Positions 45,487 to 54,963 of a stretch of DNA of 64,000 nucleotides are shown one piece after another. Source of the DNA: Pyxidicoccus trucidator. Lineage in GTDB: Bacteria > Myxococcota > Myxococcia > Myxococcales > Myxococcaceae. The position numbers were made by a program, and so were the translations under genes. The DNA lies in the NCBI RefSeq assembly GCF_010894435.1, contig NZ_JAAIXZ010000002.1, positions 62,001 to 126,000 on the forward strand, read 5' to 3'. Position 1 is the first letter of the stretch. Every line of letters begins with the position of its first letter. The notes beneath the pieces are model-generated. The model made no database searches and was not told the origin of the DNA. It worked only from the letters and a program-made list of their open reading frames with translations.

Positions 45487-47229
45487 CTAGAACGGAGCGG
45501 GCCGCTCGAAGGTGACGCGCTGTCCGGTGCCCGGGTGCAGGAGCGTCAGCGCCTCCGCGTGCAGCAGCAGGCGTGCGCCGGGGTGTCCGTAGAGGCGGTC
45601 CCCGACGATGGGCGCGCCCAGGCCGAGCGGATGCGCCGCATGGACGCGCAGCTGGTGCGTCCTTCCGGTGTGCGGGAAGAAGGCCACGCGGGTGCGGTCT
45701 CCGCTGCGCTCCAGGACCTGCCACTCCGTCACCGCGGGCTTGCCGTGCACCGGGTCGTGAATCTGTCGGGGCCTGTCATCCAGGTCCACGCGCATGGGGA
45801 AGTCGATGGTGCCCCGCTCGCCCTTCACCTGTCCCTGGACCCACGCCACATAGCGCTTGTGGACCTGCCGGTGGAGGAACTGTCGCTGCAGCGTCGCATG
45901 CGTCCCCGCGTCCAGCGCGGCGACGAGCAGCCCCGACGTGTCCAGGTCGAGCCGGTGCACGAGCAGCGGACCCGTCGCCCGCGGATACCGCGCACGCAGC
46001 CGGGTGAGCACCGAGTCCGTCAGCGAGGCCTCCCGGCCGGGCACGGAGAGCAGCCCCTCCGGCTTGTCCACCACGACGAGCCAGGCGTCCTCGAAGAGGA
46101 TGGACAGCCCGTCGCTCGCTGACGCGGGGGGGGCGAAGGTCCGGGGGGCGGAGACGGACAGGCCCTCCAGCATGTACGGCAGCAGGGGGCCGCACTTGTC
46201 CCGGCACGCGGCGTAGAACGCGCCCGAGGCACGTCCTCCCGACATGGGCGGAGCGCCCCACCAGAACTCCGCGAGCGCCAGCGGCTGCAGGCCGTGCGCG
46301 AAGGCCTGGGCGAGGAGCTTCGGCCCCGCGCAGTCAGCGGCGCCCGAGGGAGGCTCTCCCGAGGTGAACAGTGCGCGGAGGAGGCGCCGCTCGCCCTTCG
46401 CATTGGGCACGGCGTACGTGTCGTGGAGGCGCTTCATCATCGCGCGGCTGACGATGCGCCGCAGCCGCTCCGACGCCCGGAGTCGTCGCTCCAGCCGCGC
46501 GAGCTTCGGCGCGAGCGCCCGACGTTCCTCCTCGTGGGTCGCCTCCATCCGGCGCGCCTCCGCCTTGTCGCCCCGGCTCTCCTGGTCCAGCGCGTGGAGG
46601 GCCGCGCGCTTCTCGGCGTCTCCGAGCGGCTCCGCCTTCACGCCGTGGCTCCCGGGAGGGGGCCCGGGGTGCACCGCCTGCGTCTCGGCGCCGCCAGGGG
46701 CCGTGAACTCCGCCCGCCGCGCGTGGCGTTGCCTCCGCCGCTCCTCATGCCGGGCACGCAGCGCCGCGCGCTCCGTGGTGTGGCGGACCTCCTGCGCCTC
46801 GTGGGCGGCACGGAGCGAAGCGAGCTCCGGTGACGTGCGAAGCGCTTCGGCGCGGGCGTGTTGGGCCTTCACCGCGGCCTCACCCTCGGGCTCCAGCCGC
46901 GCCCGTGCCTCGCGGTCGAAGAGGGGCGGGACGAAGCCGGGCACATCCCAGCGTCCCGCGAGCATGCCGGAGAAGGAGCGCAGGAACCCGATGCGTCCGC
47001 CGGGCTCGCGCACGACGAGCACGCCGAACATCTTCCCACCCTCGGGTTCGTCGAGCAGCGCGGATGGAAGCCCGGGAGCGATGAGCCCCGCGCGAAGCTC
47101 CGCCTGCAACGCCTCCGCGGCCCTGCGCGCGAGCGCGGGGGGACCGGGCTCGTCGAAGGGGCTCGGGAAGCTCCCGGTCACCTCATGCGGTGCCGGCTGC
47201 GGCTCGAAGGGCGTGACCCACATCTCCAC
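45487..47229 (-). CDS. RluA-family pseudouridine synthase with a long N-terminal extension
   Basis: The 580-residue protein has a C-terminal RluA domain (from about 370): ILFEDAWLVVVDKPEGLLSVPGR, catalytic Asp in LVHRLDLDTSGLLVAA, PHTGRTHQLRVHAAH and GDRLYGHPGARLLLHA. It makes pseudouridine in rRNA or tRNA. The first 340 residues are not a standard S4 domain. They include a charged, Arg/Glu-rich helical stretch (ERRRQRHARRAEF, EARRMEATHEEERRALAPKLARLERRL) and a second globular part with GFLRSFSGMLAGRWDVPGFVPPLFDREAR. This long form is known in some gamma- and delta-proteobacterial RluA proteins. Site specificity cannot be read. Confidence 0.9.
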   Translation of the reverse strand: MEMWVTPFEPQPAPHEVTGSFPSPFDEPGPPALARRAAEALQAELRAGLIAPGLPSALLDEPEGGKMFGVLVVREPGGRIGFLRSFSGMLAGRWDVPGFVPPLFDREARARLEPEGEAAVKAQHARAEALRTSPELASLRAAHEAQEVRHTTERAALRARHEERRRQRHARRAEFTAPGGAETQAVHPGPPPGSHGVKAEPLGDAEKRAALHALDQESRGDKAEARRMEATHEEERRALAPKLARLERRLRASERLRRIVSRAMMKRLHDTYAVPNAKGERRLLRALFTSGEPPSGAADCAGPKLLAQAFAHGLQPLALAEFWWGAPPMSGGRASGAFYAACRDKCGPLLPYMLEGLSVSAPRTFAPPASASDGLSILFEDAWLVVVDKPEGLLSVPGREASLTDSVLTRLRARYPRATGPLLVHRLDLDTSGLLVAALDAGTHATLQRQFLHRQVHKRYVAWVQGQVKGERGTIDFPMRVDLDDRPRQIHDPVHGKPAVTEWQVLERSGDRTRVAFFPHTGRTHQLRVHAAHPLGLGAPIVGDRLYGHPGARLLLHAEALTLLHPGTGQRVTFERPAPF

Positions 47230-47351
47230 GGCCCTTCGGTAGCACGAAACCGGGCAGGCGCGCCGGTCCAGCCTGGGAGGGGGGCTTCCCGTCTCCCAGG
47301 CTGGCAGGCGCCCATGAGCTCCGCGTGCGTGACGTGCGAGGATGGCCGCGC

Positions 47352-48050
47352 ATGGCGACCAGGCAGAAGAACGCGTCCCGGACCGGGGCGCAGCGCGAAG
47401 AGACGCCGAGGACCTCGACGACGGAGGAGGGCCTCATCGAAGGCGTGGACGGAGTGCGGCGGTGCAGGTGGGCGGGGAGCACCGCCGAATACCTCGCCTA
47501 CCACGACACGGAGTGGGGGCGGCCGATGGCGGAGGACCGGCGCCTGTTCGAGAAGCTCTGCCTCGAAGGCTTCCAGGCGGGCCTCAGCTGGCTCACCATC
47601 CTTCGCAAGCGCGAGGCCTTCCGCGAGGCCTTCCTCGGCTTCGACTTCGTCCGGCTGGCCCGCTTCACCGAGCGCGACGTGGAGCGCCTCCTGGGGAATG
47701 CCGGCATCGTGCGTCACCGGGGGAAGATTGAGTCCGTGGTGAACAACGCGCGCCGCGCGTGCGAGCTGGTGGAGGAGCAGGGCTCGCTCGCCGCGTTCCT
47801 CTGGCGCTTCGAGCCCACCGCCGCCAGCAGGCCCCGGCACCTCACCTGGGAGGTGCTGCGGAGCATGCCCACGACGCCCGAGTCGACCGCGCTGTCGAAA
47901 GAGCTGCGCCGGCGCGGGTGGACGTTCGTGGGCCCCACCACGTCCTATGCCTTCATGCAGGCCATGGGCATGGTGAACGACCATGTCGACGGCTGCGCGC
48001 TCCGCCGTGAGGCAGAGCGCCAGCGGAAGGACTTCACCCGCCCCGCCTAG
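47352..48050 (+). CDS. tag: DNA-3-methyladenine glycosylase I (Tag)
   Basis: This enzyme removes 3-methyladenine from alkylated DNA. The 232-residue protein has a poorly conserved 35-residue lead and the Tag core: RCRWAG with zinc-ligand Cys, LAYHDTEWGRP with His, FEKLCLEGFQAGLSWLTILRKREAFREAF, and the C-terminal zinc pair NDHVDGC (His and Cys). ATG 47352 has GAGGA 11 bases before it. It diverges from the RluA-type gene, with 122 bases between. Confidence 0.95.
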   Translation: MATRQKNASRTGAQREETPRTSTTEEGLIEGVDGVRRCRWAGSTAEYLAYHDTEWGRPMAEDRRLFEKLCLEGFQAGLSWLTILRKREAFREAFLGFDFVRLARFTERDVERLLGNAGIVRHRGKIESVVNNARRACELVEEQGSLAAFLWRFEPTAASRPRHLTWEVLRSMPTTPESTALSKELRRRGWTFVGPTTSYAFMQAMGMVNDHVDGCALRREAERQRKDFTRPA

Positions 48051-48197
48051 CGCGGCAGTGGAGCGCCGCATGACGCGACGCGGCCCGGGGCATCCGTCCG
48101 TGAAATCGAAGTGAACGGGATTGCCACGAGGTGCTGATTTTCTACACCATCCAGGCCGTCACCCGTCCGTCGCGAGCCCCAACGAGGAGGTCGTGTC

Positions 48198-49757
48198 ATG
48201 ACGCTGAGAGCCAGAGGGATTGCGCTGTTCCTGTCCGCCACGGGCCTTGCCGCCTGCGGGAGCGCTGGAGAGGACGCCCCCGTGCCTCTGCTGGAGCCGA
48301 CCGGCACCCGCGCTTCGTCACTGACGCCAGCGTGCACGGGTTCCAGCGCGTGGGGGACCTACGGGCATGACGCCCGCCGCTCCTCGGCGTCCGACGGCTG
48401 TGTCTGGTACCCGCTGGCGCCCGCCTGGAGCTACGCGCCCACCGCCGCTTCGCCTCGCGTCATGCAGACGGTGGAGCGCGCCGTGGCGGACACGGGCGGC
48501 GTCTACGTGAAGTGGGACTCCAGCGGCAACTACAGCAACAGCCGCGGCACGCCGGCGGTGGACAAGGTGTCGCTGGCGGGGGCGAAGGTGTGGAGCGCCG
48601 ACAAGCCGCTGAACGACAACCGCGGCAACTGGCCCACCCTGTTCACGTACGAGAAGGAGGTCCGCACCGCTCAGTGGGAGACGCGCGACGGAGTGGTCCT
48701 CAACGACGACGGCATCCGCATCTGGAACAAGGCCTCCGGCCCCGTCTACTACCCGGGGAACCCGCTGCCGTACTCGGATGTGGAGCTGCACAGCAACGAC
48801 AGCTGGGGCCAGTCGCTCACCGATGGCACCCGCCTGTGGATCTACAACCAGGAGGCGTGGCACGGCCCCAGGCTGGGCCTGCGCGCCTTCACCCGCAGGG
48901 GTGCGGTGGAGCGCGAGCTGAACACCTACGGCTACTACCCCAACGCGCCCTCCTACCCGGCGGAGCAGTGGAACACCGCCCAGGACAACTTCGGCGCCAT
49001 CGCCGCGGACGGGGGCTTCATCTACCTGGCGGCCATCTACAACTTCCAGTGCTCCACCCAGTGCAACGCGAGCCAGCCCTGGCCCTTCACCAGCGGACTG
49101 TACGGCTGGGACATCGCCACGGGCGTCGAGCGGTGGCCGGCGGTGGCCCTGACGCCCGCCAGCCACCTTAGCGTGGCGGGCAACCGCATCTATCTGCTGG
49201 AGCGAGACGCCACCACGGGCCAGGTGACGTTCAACATCCGCAACGGCGGCTACAAGGGCTCCAGCCTGTTCCGCTCCGCGCCCTTTCCGAGCTCGGCGCT
49301 CGTCAGCGTCCAGGCGCCAGTGCTGGTGGGGGGGCGTGCCATCGTCGCGACGCAGGAGTCGGCGGGCACCGTCCTCTACTCCTTCGACGCCATCTCCGGT
49401 GGGACGCCGGTGACGCGCACGCTCTCCGGCGTCTACGGCATCGTGGTGGATGCGTACGGCATGGAGTTGCTCGCCTTCACCACGCCCCGGAGCGCGAAGC
49501 GCACCACCACCCTCGCCGCGGCCTCCGGTACGCGGGATGACGCTGGCACCGGCGTGCCCACGCTCGTCATCACCTCCAGCAGCGGCCTGCACGTGCTGCG
49601 CGTGTCAGACCTGGCGCAGCAGTGGAGCGCGTCCAAGTCCACGCTGGTGGGTGCCGTCGACGGGAGCTCCGGCGGCCAGCTCCGGGACCCCATCATCGTG
49701 GGCAAGCGCGTCTACACCGCGGACCAGAACAAGCTGTACGCCTTCGACGCGCCCTGA
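48198..49757 (+). CDS. Exported lipoprotein with PQQ-like beta-propeller repeats
   Basis: This 519-residue protein has a lipoprotein signal (LFLSATGLAAC). The mature part looks like a beta-propeller of repeated strands with turns such as GGVYVKWDSSG, GAKVWSADKPL, GTRLWIYNQEAWHGPRLGLRAFTRRG, IYLAAIYNFQCSTQC, GNRIYLLERD and VGKRVYTADQNKLYAFD. The last resembles PQQ-type repeat blades. No enzymatic residue set is visible. It lies convergent with the MCP gene, the stops 8 bases apart. Confidence 0.7.
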   Translation: MTLRARGIALFLSATGLAACGSAGEDAPVPLLEPTGTRASSLTPACTGSSAWGTYGHDARRSSASDGCVWYPLAPAWSYAPTAASPRVMQTVERAVADTGGVYVKWDSSGNYSNSRGTPAVDKVSLAGAKVWSADKPLNDNRGNWPTLFTYEKEVRTAQWETRDGVVLNDDGIRIWNKASGPVYYPGNPLPYSDVELHSNDSWGQSLTDGTRLWIYNQEAWHGPRLGLRAFTRRGAVERELNTYGYYPNAPSYPAEQWNTAQDNFGAIAADGGFIYLAAIYNFQCSTQCNASQPWPFTSGLYGWDIATGVERWPAVALTPASHLSVAGNRIYLLERDATTGQVTFNIRNGGYKGSSLFRSAPFPSSALVSVQAPVLVGGRAIVATQESAGTVLYSFDAISGGTPVTRTLSGVYGIVVDAYGMELLAFTTPRSAKRTTTLAAASGTRDDAGTGVPTLVITSSSGLHVLRVSDLAQQWSASKSTLVGAVDGSSGGQLRDPIIVGKRVYTADQNKLYAFDAP

Positions 49758-49765
49758 GCCCGCGC

Positions 49766-51949
49766 CTACCGGGCAGGCGCCGGGTTCGAGTCCAGCATTC
49801 CGGAGCGGAGCGCCTGGTCGGAGACGCCCGACATGCGCTCGGCCAGCGACTGCACGGAGCGCGTCACCGTCCGCGTCTCGTCGACGACCTTCAGCGTGCG
49901 CTGCATCTGCCCGGACAGCTCCTGGATGGCCTGGGCAATCTGGTGGGTGCCCGCGTCCTGCTGGGCCACGGCCGCGGTGATCTGCCGCACGCTGGTACTG
50001 GTGTCGCCGATGATGGAGGCCAGCTTCTGGAGCTGCGCGCCGGAGGTGCGCACGGCGTCCAGGCTGCCCCGCACGCGCTGCTCGCCCTGCTCGCTCAGCT
50101 TCGCGGTGTCGCGCATGCTGGTGCTCAGGCCGTCGAGCACGTCGCGGATGCGCGTGGTGGCCTGGATGGACTGGTCCGCGAGGCTGCGCATCTCCCGCGC
50201 CACCACGGCAAAGCCCTTGCCGCTGTCGCCGTTGCGCACCGCCTCGATGGCCGCGTTGATGGCCAGCATGTTGGACTGGTCCGCCAGCGTCTTCACCGCG
50301 TCCACGATGCCGGACACCTCGCGGGTGCGGGCGTCGAGCGCGAGGATGCGGCTGGCCATCTCCGACACCTCGGCGCGGATGGTCTCGAGGTTGGACAGCG
50401 TCCGCTCGATGGCCGCCCCGCCGTCGCGCCCCACCTGCTCGGCGCCCTGGGCGGAGGTGGCGAGCTGCTGGGCCTTGTCGGCCGTCACGTGGGAGCCCTG
50501 GCGGATCTCCTCCACGGTCTGCTCCAACTGCTGGAGCGCCGTCGCCTGGCGGCTGATGCCGGCGGTCTGCTCCTCGCTGGTGGTGCGCAGCTGCTGCGCC
50601 ACCGCCGCCAGCTCGCCAGCGCCGCTGCCCATGTTCTCGGCCAGGGTGTGCACTTCCTGGCGCCGCTCCTCCAGCTTGCGGGTGTGCTGCGTGAGCGAGC
50701 GGACCACGAGCGCGGAGCGGCGTCCGACAATGCCCACGAGCGACAGCGTGAGCGCCAGGAAGCCCCAGTGCATCTGGCTGTCGGTCGCCTCCATCAGCCC
50801 GAGCTGCGGCAGCGTGACGTGGACGAGGGTGAGCATGAGGATGCCCAGGCCGGTGACGAAGATGCGGGCGTCGGCATTGCCTCGCCACGCCTCGACGGCC
50901 GCGACGCCGACGCAGACCATCAACCCGGGGAGCGAATAGAGCGTGAGGAGCGTCACGAACTGCTGGGCCGCGCCGAAGTCCACGAGCACGAGCACGCACT
51001 GGATGGTTGCGGGCACGGAGACCACCGCCGCGCCAATGCGGAACCAGCGCAGCCGCCCCTCGCCAATCGTGTCGGAGATGAACCACGCGAGGCCGGGGAG
51101 GATGCCGTACGCGCCCAGCAGCGTGAGCTGGCCGCTGAGCAGGGTGGAGTCCCAGAGCGACAGGAACAGGCCGCTCATGCCAAGCAGGAGCGCCCCCGAG
51201 CCACCGGCGAAGACGGTCAGCCCCACCAACATCCGCCGCTGGCGCCGAAGGATGGCGGCCCCGGCGGACGCCAGGGCGATGGCCAGGAGCAGCGTCCCCA
51301 TGACAAAGGACGCCAGGCCGGTGCGCGTCATCGAGGAGAGCAGCTCATGACGCGCGCCCACCCGCGCGTCACGCAGCACGCCGATGGCGGGCCCGCTCCC
51401 CTGGATGCGCAGGAGCACACGCTGGCCCGCCGCCGTGGGCGGCAGTGGCACGACGTGCCACGCCATGTTGTCCATCTCCTCGCGGCCGGACGGGTTCAGC
51501 TTCCCGCTGGAGAAGAGGAGCTGGCCACCGCTGTACGCCTCGAAGGCGTTGGCGACAGTGCCTAGGAAGAGGGCGGGCTCCAGCCACTTCCCGTCGGGCA
51601 CCGGGATGCTCAGCCACAGGAACGTGTTCGTGCCGCGGTCCGGAGGCACCTGGAACGCGGCCACGGGCCGCCAGCCTTCCTCCGCGCCCGTCTCCTTCGC
51701 CCAGGTGGGGACGCCGTCGGGCCCGAGCGGGGCGTCGCCCCAGCGGAAGCGCCACCCTTCGATTGCGGGCACCGTCGCCGGGGGCGTGGCCGCGTGCGCC
51801 AGGGACGTCAGCGCGAGGACGAGGAGCAGCGCGGTGCCCAGGCCCGCGAGGCGCGACGAACTCCCGCCCCGCCTGTGTCGCCGGTGTGGAGAGTTGCTGG
51901 AGGAAGTTCCGAGAACAACGAGCGCTGTCGACACGCGGGAGAAACCCAT
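49766..51949 (-). CDS. Chemoreceptor (methyl-accepting) with a 7TMR-DISM-like seven-helix sensor
   Basis: This receptor of about 727 residues has a signal peptide ending LALTSLAHA near residue 54. It then has a roughly 150-residue extracellular beta domain (GWRFRWGDAPLG, NTFLWLSIPVPDGKWLEPALFLG). Seven hydrophobic segments follow (such as LASFVMGTLLLAIALASAGAAIL and MLVGLTVFAGGSGALLLGMSG). The cytosolic coiled coil contains the tip DQSNMLAINAAIEAVRNGDSGKGFAVVAREMRSLADQS. This layout fits a 7TMR-DISM extracellular plus seven-TM module. No HAMP domain is visible. It is an orphan: no che genes are adjacent. The ATG at 51949 is chosen over in-frame starts further up; the start is uncertain. Confidence 0.88.
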   Translation of the reverse strand: MGFSRVSTALVVLGTSSSNSPHRRHRRGGSSSRLAGLGTALLLVLALTSLAHAATPPATVPAIEGWRFRWGDAPLGPDGVPTWAKETGAEEGWRPVAAFQVPPDRGTNTFLWLSIPVPDGKWLEPALFLGTVANAFEAYSGGQLLFSSGKLNPSGREEMDNMAWHVVPLPPTAAGQRVLLRIQGSGPAIGVLRDARVGARHELLSSMTRTGLASFVMGTLLLAIALASAGAAILRRQRRMLVGLTVFAGGSGALLLGMSGLFLSLWDSTLLSGQLTLLGAYGILPGLAWFISDTIGEGRLRWFRIGAAVVSVPATIQCVLVLVDFGAAQQFVTLLTLYSLPGLMVCVGVAAVEAWRGNADARIFVTGLGILMLTLVHVTLPQLGLMEATDSQMHWGFLALTLSLVGIVGRRSALVVRSLTQHTRKLEERRQEVHTLAENMGSGAGELAAVAQQLRTTSEEQTAGISRQATALQQLEQTVEEIRQGSHVTADKAQQLATSAQGAEQVGRDGGAAIERTLSNLETIRAEVSEMASRILALDARTREVSGIVDAVKTLADQSNMLAINAAIEAVRNGDSGKGFAVVAREMRSLADQSIQATTRIRDVLDGLSTSMRDTAKLSEQGEQRVRGSLDAVRTSGAQLQKLASIIGDTSTSVRQITAAVAQQDAGTHQIAQAIQELSGQMQRTLKVVDETRTVTRSVQSLAERMSGVSDQALRSGMLDSNPAPAR

Positions 51950-52187
51950 GTGACGCGAATGTTCCGGTGTCTGACACATGAAAAGCAAAATGGGTCAGTG
52001 AGACCCCGGCTGCCTGCCCGCTGGAGAAGGCGGGGGCTTCAGGCTGCTCCGTGTCGCAGGCCGTGTTCTCGTGGTCCGCTCGCCTGGACGCCCGCCTGCT
52101 GCCTCGCGGCCATGTTTCAACTTCCAGGTATCAAGCCGTAAAACGAGTACTTGCCCCTCGGCCGTCCGCTGACGTGGACCGTGAGCT

Positions 52188-53357
52188 TCATCCTCGCGTT
52201 GGCGCCTGGGGCGTCGCGGAGCCGGCCAGCAGCAGCAGGCATCGCAGCCCGCCATTGCGCACGGGGAGGCTGCGCGCACCGGGCAGGTCCAGCGCCTTCA
52301 CCAGCGTCGCGTCGTCCGGGAGGATGACCGCCGCGCGCCAGCCGGCGAAGGACTGTCGCAGCGTGTGGCCCAGCGCGCGGTAGAGGCCGGGCAGGTCCTC
52401 CGCCTCGCCGACGCGCTTGCCGTAGGGCGGGTTCGCCACCACCAGTCCCGGGCTCCCAGGAGGAGGTGTCAGCGTGCGCACGTCCCGCCGCTCCAGCGCG
52501 AGCGTCAACCCCGCGCGTCGGGCATTGCGCCGCGCCGTGCCCAGCGAGCCCGCGTTGATGTCGAAGCCGTGGAGCGTCGCGCGGGGAGCAGGGAGCGCCT
52601 CCGCCTCCGCGGCTGCCTTGCGCCGCGCCCAGGCCGCGGCCTCGAAGGAAGGGAAGGACTCGAAGGCGAAGGCGCGCAGCAGGCCCGGCGCGCGGCGCAT
52701 GGACAGCCACGCGCCCTCGACGAGGAACGTCCCCGAGCCGCACATCGGGTCCACCAGCGGCTCCGTGCCGTCATACCCGGCGAGCCGCAGGATGCCCGAG
52801 GCGAGCGTCTCGCGAAGGGGCGCGCGGCTCACCTCCTGCCGGTAGCCGCGCCGGTGCAGGGGCTCGCCGCTGGTGTCGGCGCTCACGGTGAAGGCATCTG
52901 CCTCCACGCGCACCAGCAACGTGAGGCCCGCGCCGCCGCCTTCCTCGTCCAGCGGGCCCGCGCGCTCCACGGAGGGCAGGCCCCACGCGTACGCGGCGGC
53001 GGAGAGCACCACGTCCGGCCCCGGCACCGGCGAGCGGTGCAGGCTCACCGACAGCTTCGGAGGCGTGCGCCCGTCCCAGACGCGGGAGAGGTCCAGCGCG
53101 CCCAGGCGCTCGGCCAGCGTGTCGGAGTCTCCCGCGCGGAAGGTGCCCACGCGCAGCAGCACCCGGCTGGCGGTGCGCAGGCGCAGGTTGGCCTCCTGGT
53201 GGAGTCCGGCCGGGCCTTCCAACTCCACGCCGCCTTCCACGCGGCGCGGCTTCCAGCCCAGGGCGGACGCCTCCGCCTCCAGCGCGGGCTCCAGCCCGGG
53301 CAGGGTGGATACGTAGATTTGCTCTTCGCTTCGGGGGCTCGTCACGGCGGGGCCCAT
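52188..53357 (-). CDS. THUMP-domain RNA methyltransferase (RlmL/TrmN-like)
   Basis: This 389-residue SAM enzyme has an N-terminal THUMP/ferredoxin-like region (VSTLPGLEPALEAEASALGWKP, VEADAFTVSADTSGEPLHRRGYRQ), then a class I methyltransferase: PLVDPMCGSGTFLVEGAWLS (SAM site), HGFDINAGSLGTARRNARRAG, and catalytic VVANPPYGKRVG. The NPPYG motif marks N-methylation of guanine or similar base nitrogens in RNA. The match is to the RlmL/TrmN group; the exact base is not readable. Confidence 0.9.
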   Translation of the reverse strand: MGPAVTSPRSEEQIYVSTLPGLEPALEAEASALGWKPRRVEGGVELEGPAGLHQEANLRLRTASRVLLRVGTFRAGDSDTLAERLGALDLSRVWDGRTPPKLSVSLHRSPVPGPDVVLSAAAYAWGLPSVERAGPLDEEGGGAGLTLLVRVEADAFTVSADTSGEPLHRRGYRQEVSRAPLRETLASGILRLAGYDGTEPLVDPMCGSGTFLVEGAWLSMRRAPGLLRAFAFESFPSFEAAAWARRKAAAEAEALPAPRATLHGFDINAGSLGTARRNARRAGLTLALERRDVRTLTPPPGSPGLVVANPPYGKRVGEAEDLPGLYRALGHTLRQSFAGWRAAVILPDDATLVKALDLPGARSLPVRNGGLRCLLLLAGSATPQAPTRG

Positions 53358-53447
53358 TGTCCGTGTCTCAGCGCGGGCTGCAACGACTCATGGTGGGAAT
53401 GGCTTCATGGCGACATGCCCGGGGGCCTCGGACCGGCACGCGGCGAC

Positions 53448-53945
53448 TCACCGGAACTCCTCCACGATGTAGACGGCAGCGGTGGAGAACTCGAGGATGG
53501 CCATTCCCGGCTTCGACCCGGGCAACTTCCGCATCTGGCCTTTTGACAACCTGGCCACCGCGCAGATGGGCACCCTGTCTCCGTCCAGCGGATGGGCCTC
53601 GTAGTAGCGGACGACGACCTGTGGCCCTCCCGTCCAGACCTGCCCATACAGTCGCGTGCCGGTTCCAAGCGTGCCGAGATCACCAAACAGAACGCTCTCG
53701 ACGGGGCCGTCATAGAGCGTAATGGGACTGACGTCGTCCTGATTCGCGTCGAGCTCGACAGAGGCGCCGTCACCTACCCGCACGCGCAGGTAGCGCATTG
53801 CCTTGAGGGTTTCTGCTGGGCACTCCTCAAAGCTTGGGGACCCATCCGGTCGGAGGGGCACTCCACCCGGGCCCGTTGTGGCGCAGCTGGCGCAGGCCGC
53901 GAGCAGGACCACGCATCGCAGGGAGAGGAGTCTCATTGCCGTCAT
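53448..53945 (-). CDS. Small exported lipoprotein next to a DUF2381 gene
   Basis: This 165-residue protein is not recognised by name. It has a lipoprotein signal (LRCVVLLAAC) and a mature part without enzymatic motifs (ECPAETLKAMRYLRVRVGDGASVELDANQDD). The second Cys of LAACASC lies 3 residues on. ATG 53945 has AGTAGGAG upstream; ATG 53936 is an alternative. It starts 10 bases after the DUF2381 gene stop, so the two are one unit. In other myxobacteria DUF2381 genes often have such a partner, but I cannot verify it here. Confidence 0.65.
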   Translation of the reverse strand: MTAMRLLSLRCVVLLAACASCATTGPGGVPLRPDGSPSFEECPAETLKAMRYLRVRVGDGASVELDANQDDVSPITLYDGPVESVLFGDLGTLGTGTRLYGQVWTGGPQVVVRYYEAHPLDGDRVPICAVARLSKGQMRKLPGSKPGMAILEFSTAAVYIVEEFR

Positions 53946-53955
53946 GCCTTCGCTC

Positions 53956-54873
53956 CTACTCGCGGGCGAGCCGATGATCCAGCACGACAATGGCCTGTCG
54001 GAGTCCATCGTGACGGAAGAGTTCCAGCACCAATTGCGTGGGCCTGCCTGCATCCACGAACGCGCTCTTATCCACGATAAAAGCGAGCAGACCTTCTTCA
54101 CCGGGTGGAATCGCGGGGAGGGTCGATCGCATGGCGACCGTGCGCATCACACCCCCGGGCGTGGTCATGAGGCGGGCCTCCTTCAAGCGCCAGGGCCGCC
54201 TGGAGTCGTGATTCTTGACGGTGACGAGGACGGCGGCCTTCAACTTGCCGGAGAAGGCCTCGATATTGAGGTCGGCGTCCGGCTCCTTGAACAACCACTT
54301 CCGCATCAGGCGAAACGGCGTCTGCTTGATGTCGCCAGAGACCAGCAGCGCGGCCAGCGCGTGGTCCGGCGACGTCTCCTCCTTCCGGAAGCGCTCGTTC
54401 TCGTTCCTCAGGAGACTCTCCCGTCCGAGCGAGTCGTACAGGGCCGAGAGCACCGCGTTGTAGCTCTCGCGGTTCCTGAACACGTTCACCTGCTGGTCCG
54501 GCCCGGCCTCCTCGCGAGGCGGGCCCACGAGGAATGGAAGCTCCGTTCCATCCGTGAGCGTGACCAGCAGGGGGACGCGCTCATCGTCCGCGAGGTCGCG
54601 CAGCGGCACCAGCACCACGAGCTTCCCCATGACGGCAGGTGGCTCGAACCGGCCCTCCCAGCCCAGCAGCCGGGTCCGCGTGGCGTCGCAGGGCTGCTCG
54701 AAGCGGAGCACCGTCGCGACCTGGCCGGCCACGGCAAGCCGGTGCGCCTCCTCGGCCGGGTGGTCCGAAACGATGAACGTCCTGATGGTGGAGGACTCAC
54801 GGTCCTGCGCCAGCGCCGCGGAGGCCAGGAGGACGAGGAGCGACACAGCCCGGTAGGGAAGGGGACGCCACAT
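53956..54873 (-). CDS. DUF2381 (TIGR02268) family exported protein, a Myxococcus paralogous family
   Basis: This 305-residue protein has a signal peptide (LPYRAVSLLVLLASAALAQ). The mature protein matches the myxobacterial DUF2381 family: STIRTFIVSDHPAEEAHRL, ATVLRFEQPCD, GWEGRFEPPAVMGKLVVLVPLRDL, and the C-terminal WRLKEARLMTTPGG and LVLELFRHDGLRQAIVVLDHRLA. It is periplasmic, with a DFD-like beta-sandwich character and no visible catalytic residues. In known myxobacteria the family often sits beside Ser/Thr kinase genes, but none is adjacent here. Confidence 0.82.
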   Translation of the reverse strand: MWRPLPYRAVSLLVLLASAALAQDRESSTIRTFIVSDHPAEEAHRLAVAGQVATVLRFEQPCDATRTRLLGWEGRFEPPAVMGKLVVLVPLRDLADDERVPLLVTLTDGTELPFLVGPPREEAGPDQQVNVFRNRESYNAVLSALYDSLGRESLLRNENERFRKEETSPDHALAALLVSGDIKQTPFRLMRKWLFKEPDADLNIEAFSGKLKAAVLVTVKNHDSRRPWRLKEARLMTTPGGVMRTVAMRSTLPAIPPGEEGLLAFIVDKSAFVDAGRPTQLVLELFRHDGLRQAIVVLDHRLARE

Positions 54874-54963
54874 GGTGGCGCACAACCTATCAGCAGGGAT
54901 GCCCACGTCACTACCCACCACGGCGGTGCCGTCTTCATCCCTGGCCGCGGAAGGGGCCTCCGC

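Noticed and set aside
49785..49800. GGTTCGAGTCC, a tRNA T-loop-like string
   Set aside because: It lies at the 3' end of the seven-helix chemoreceptor gene and reads as its codons; no acceptor or anticodon arm is nearby.
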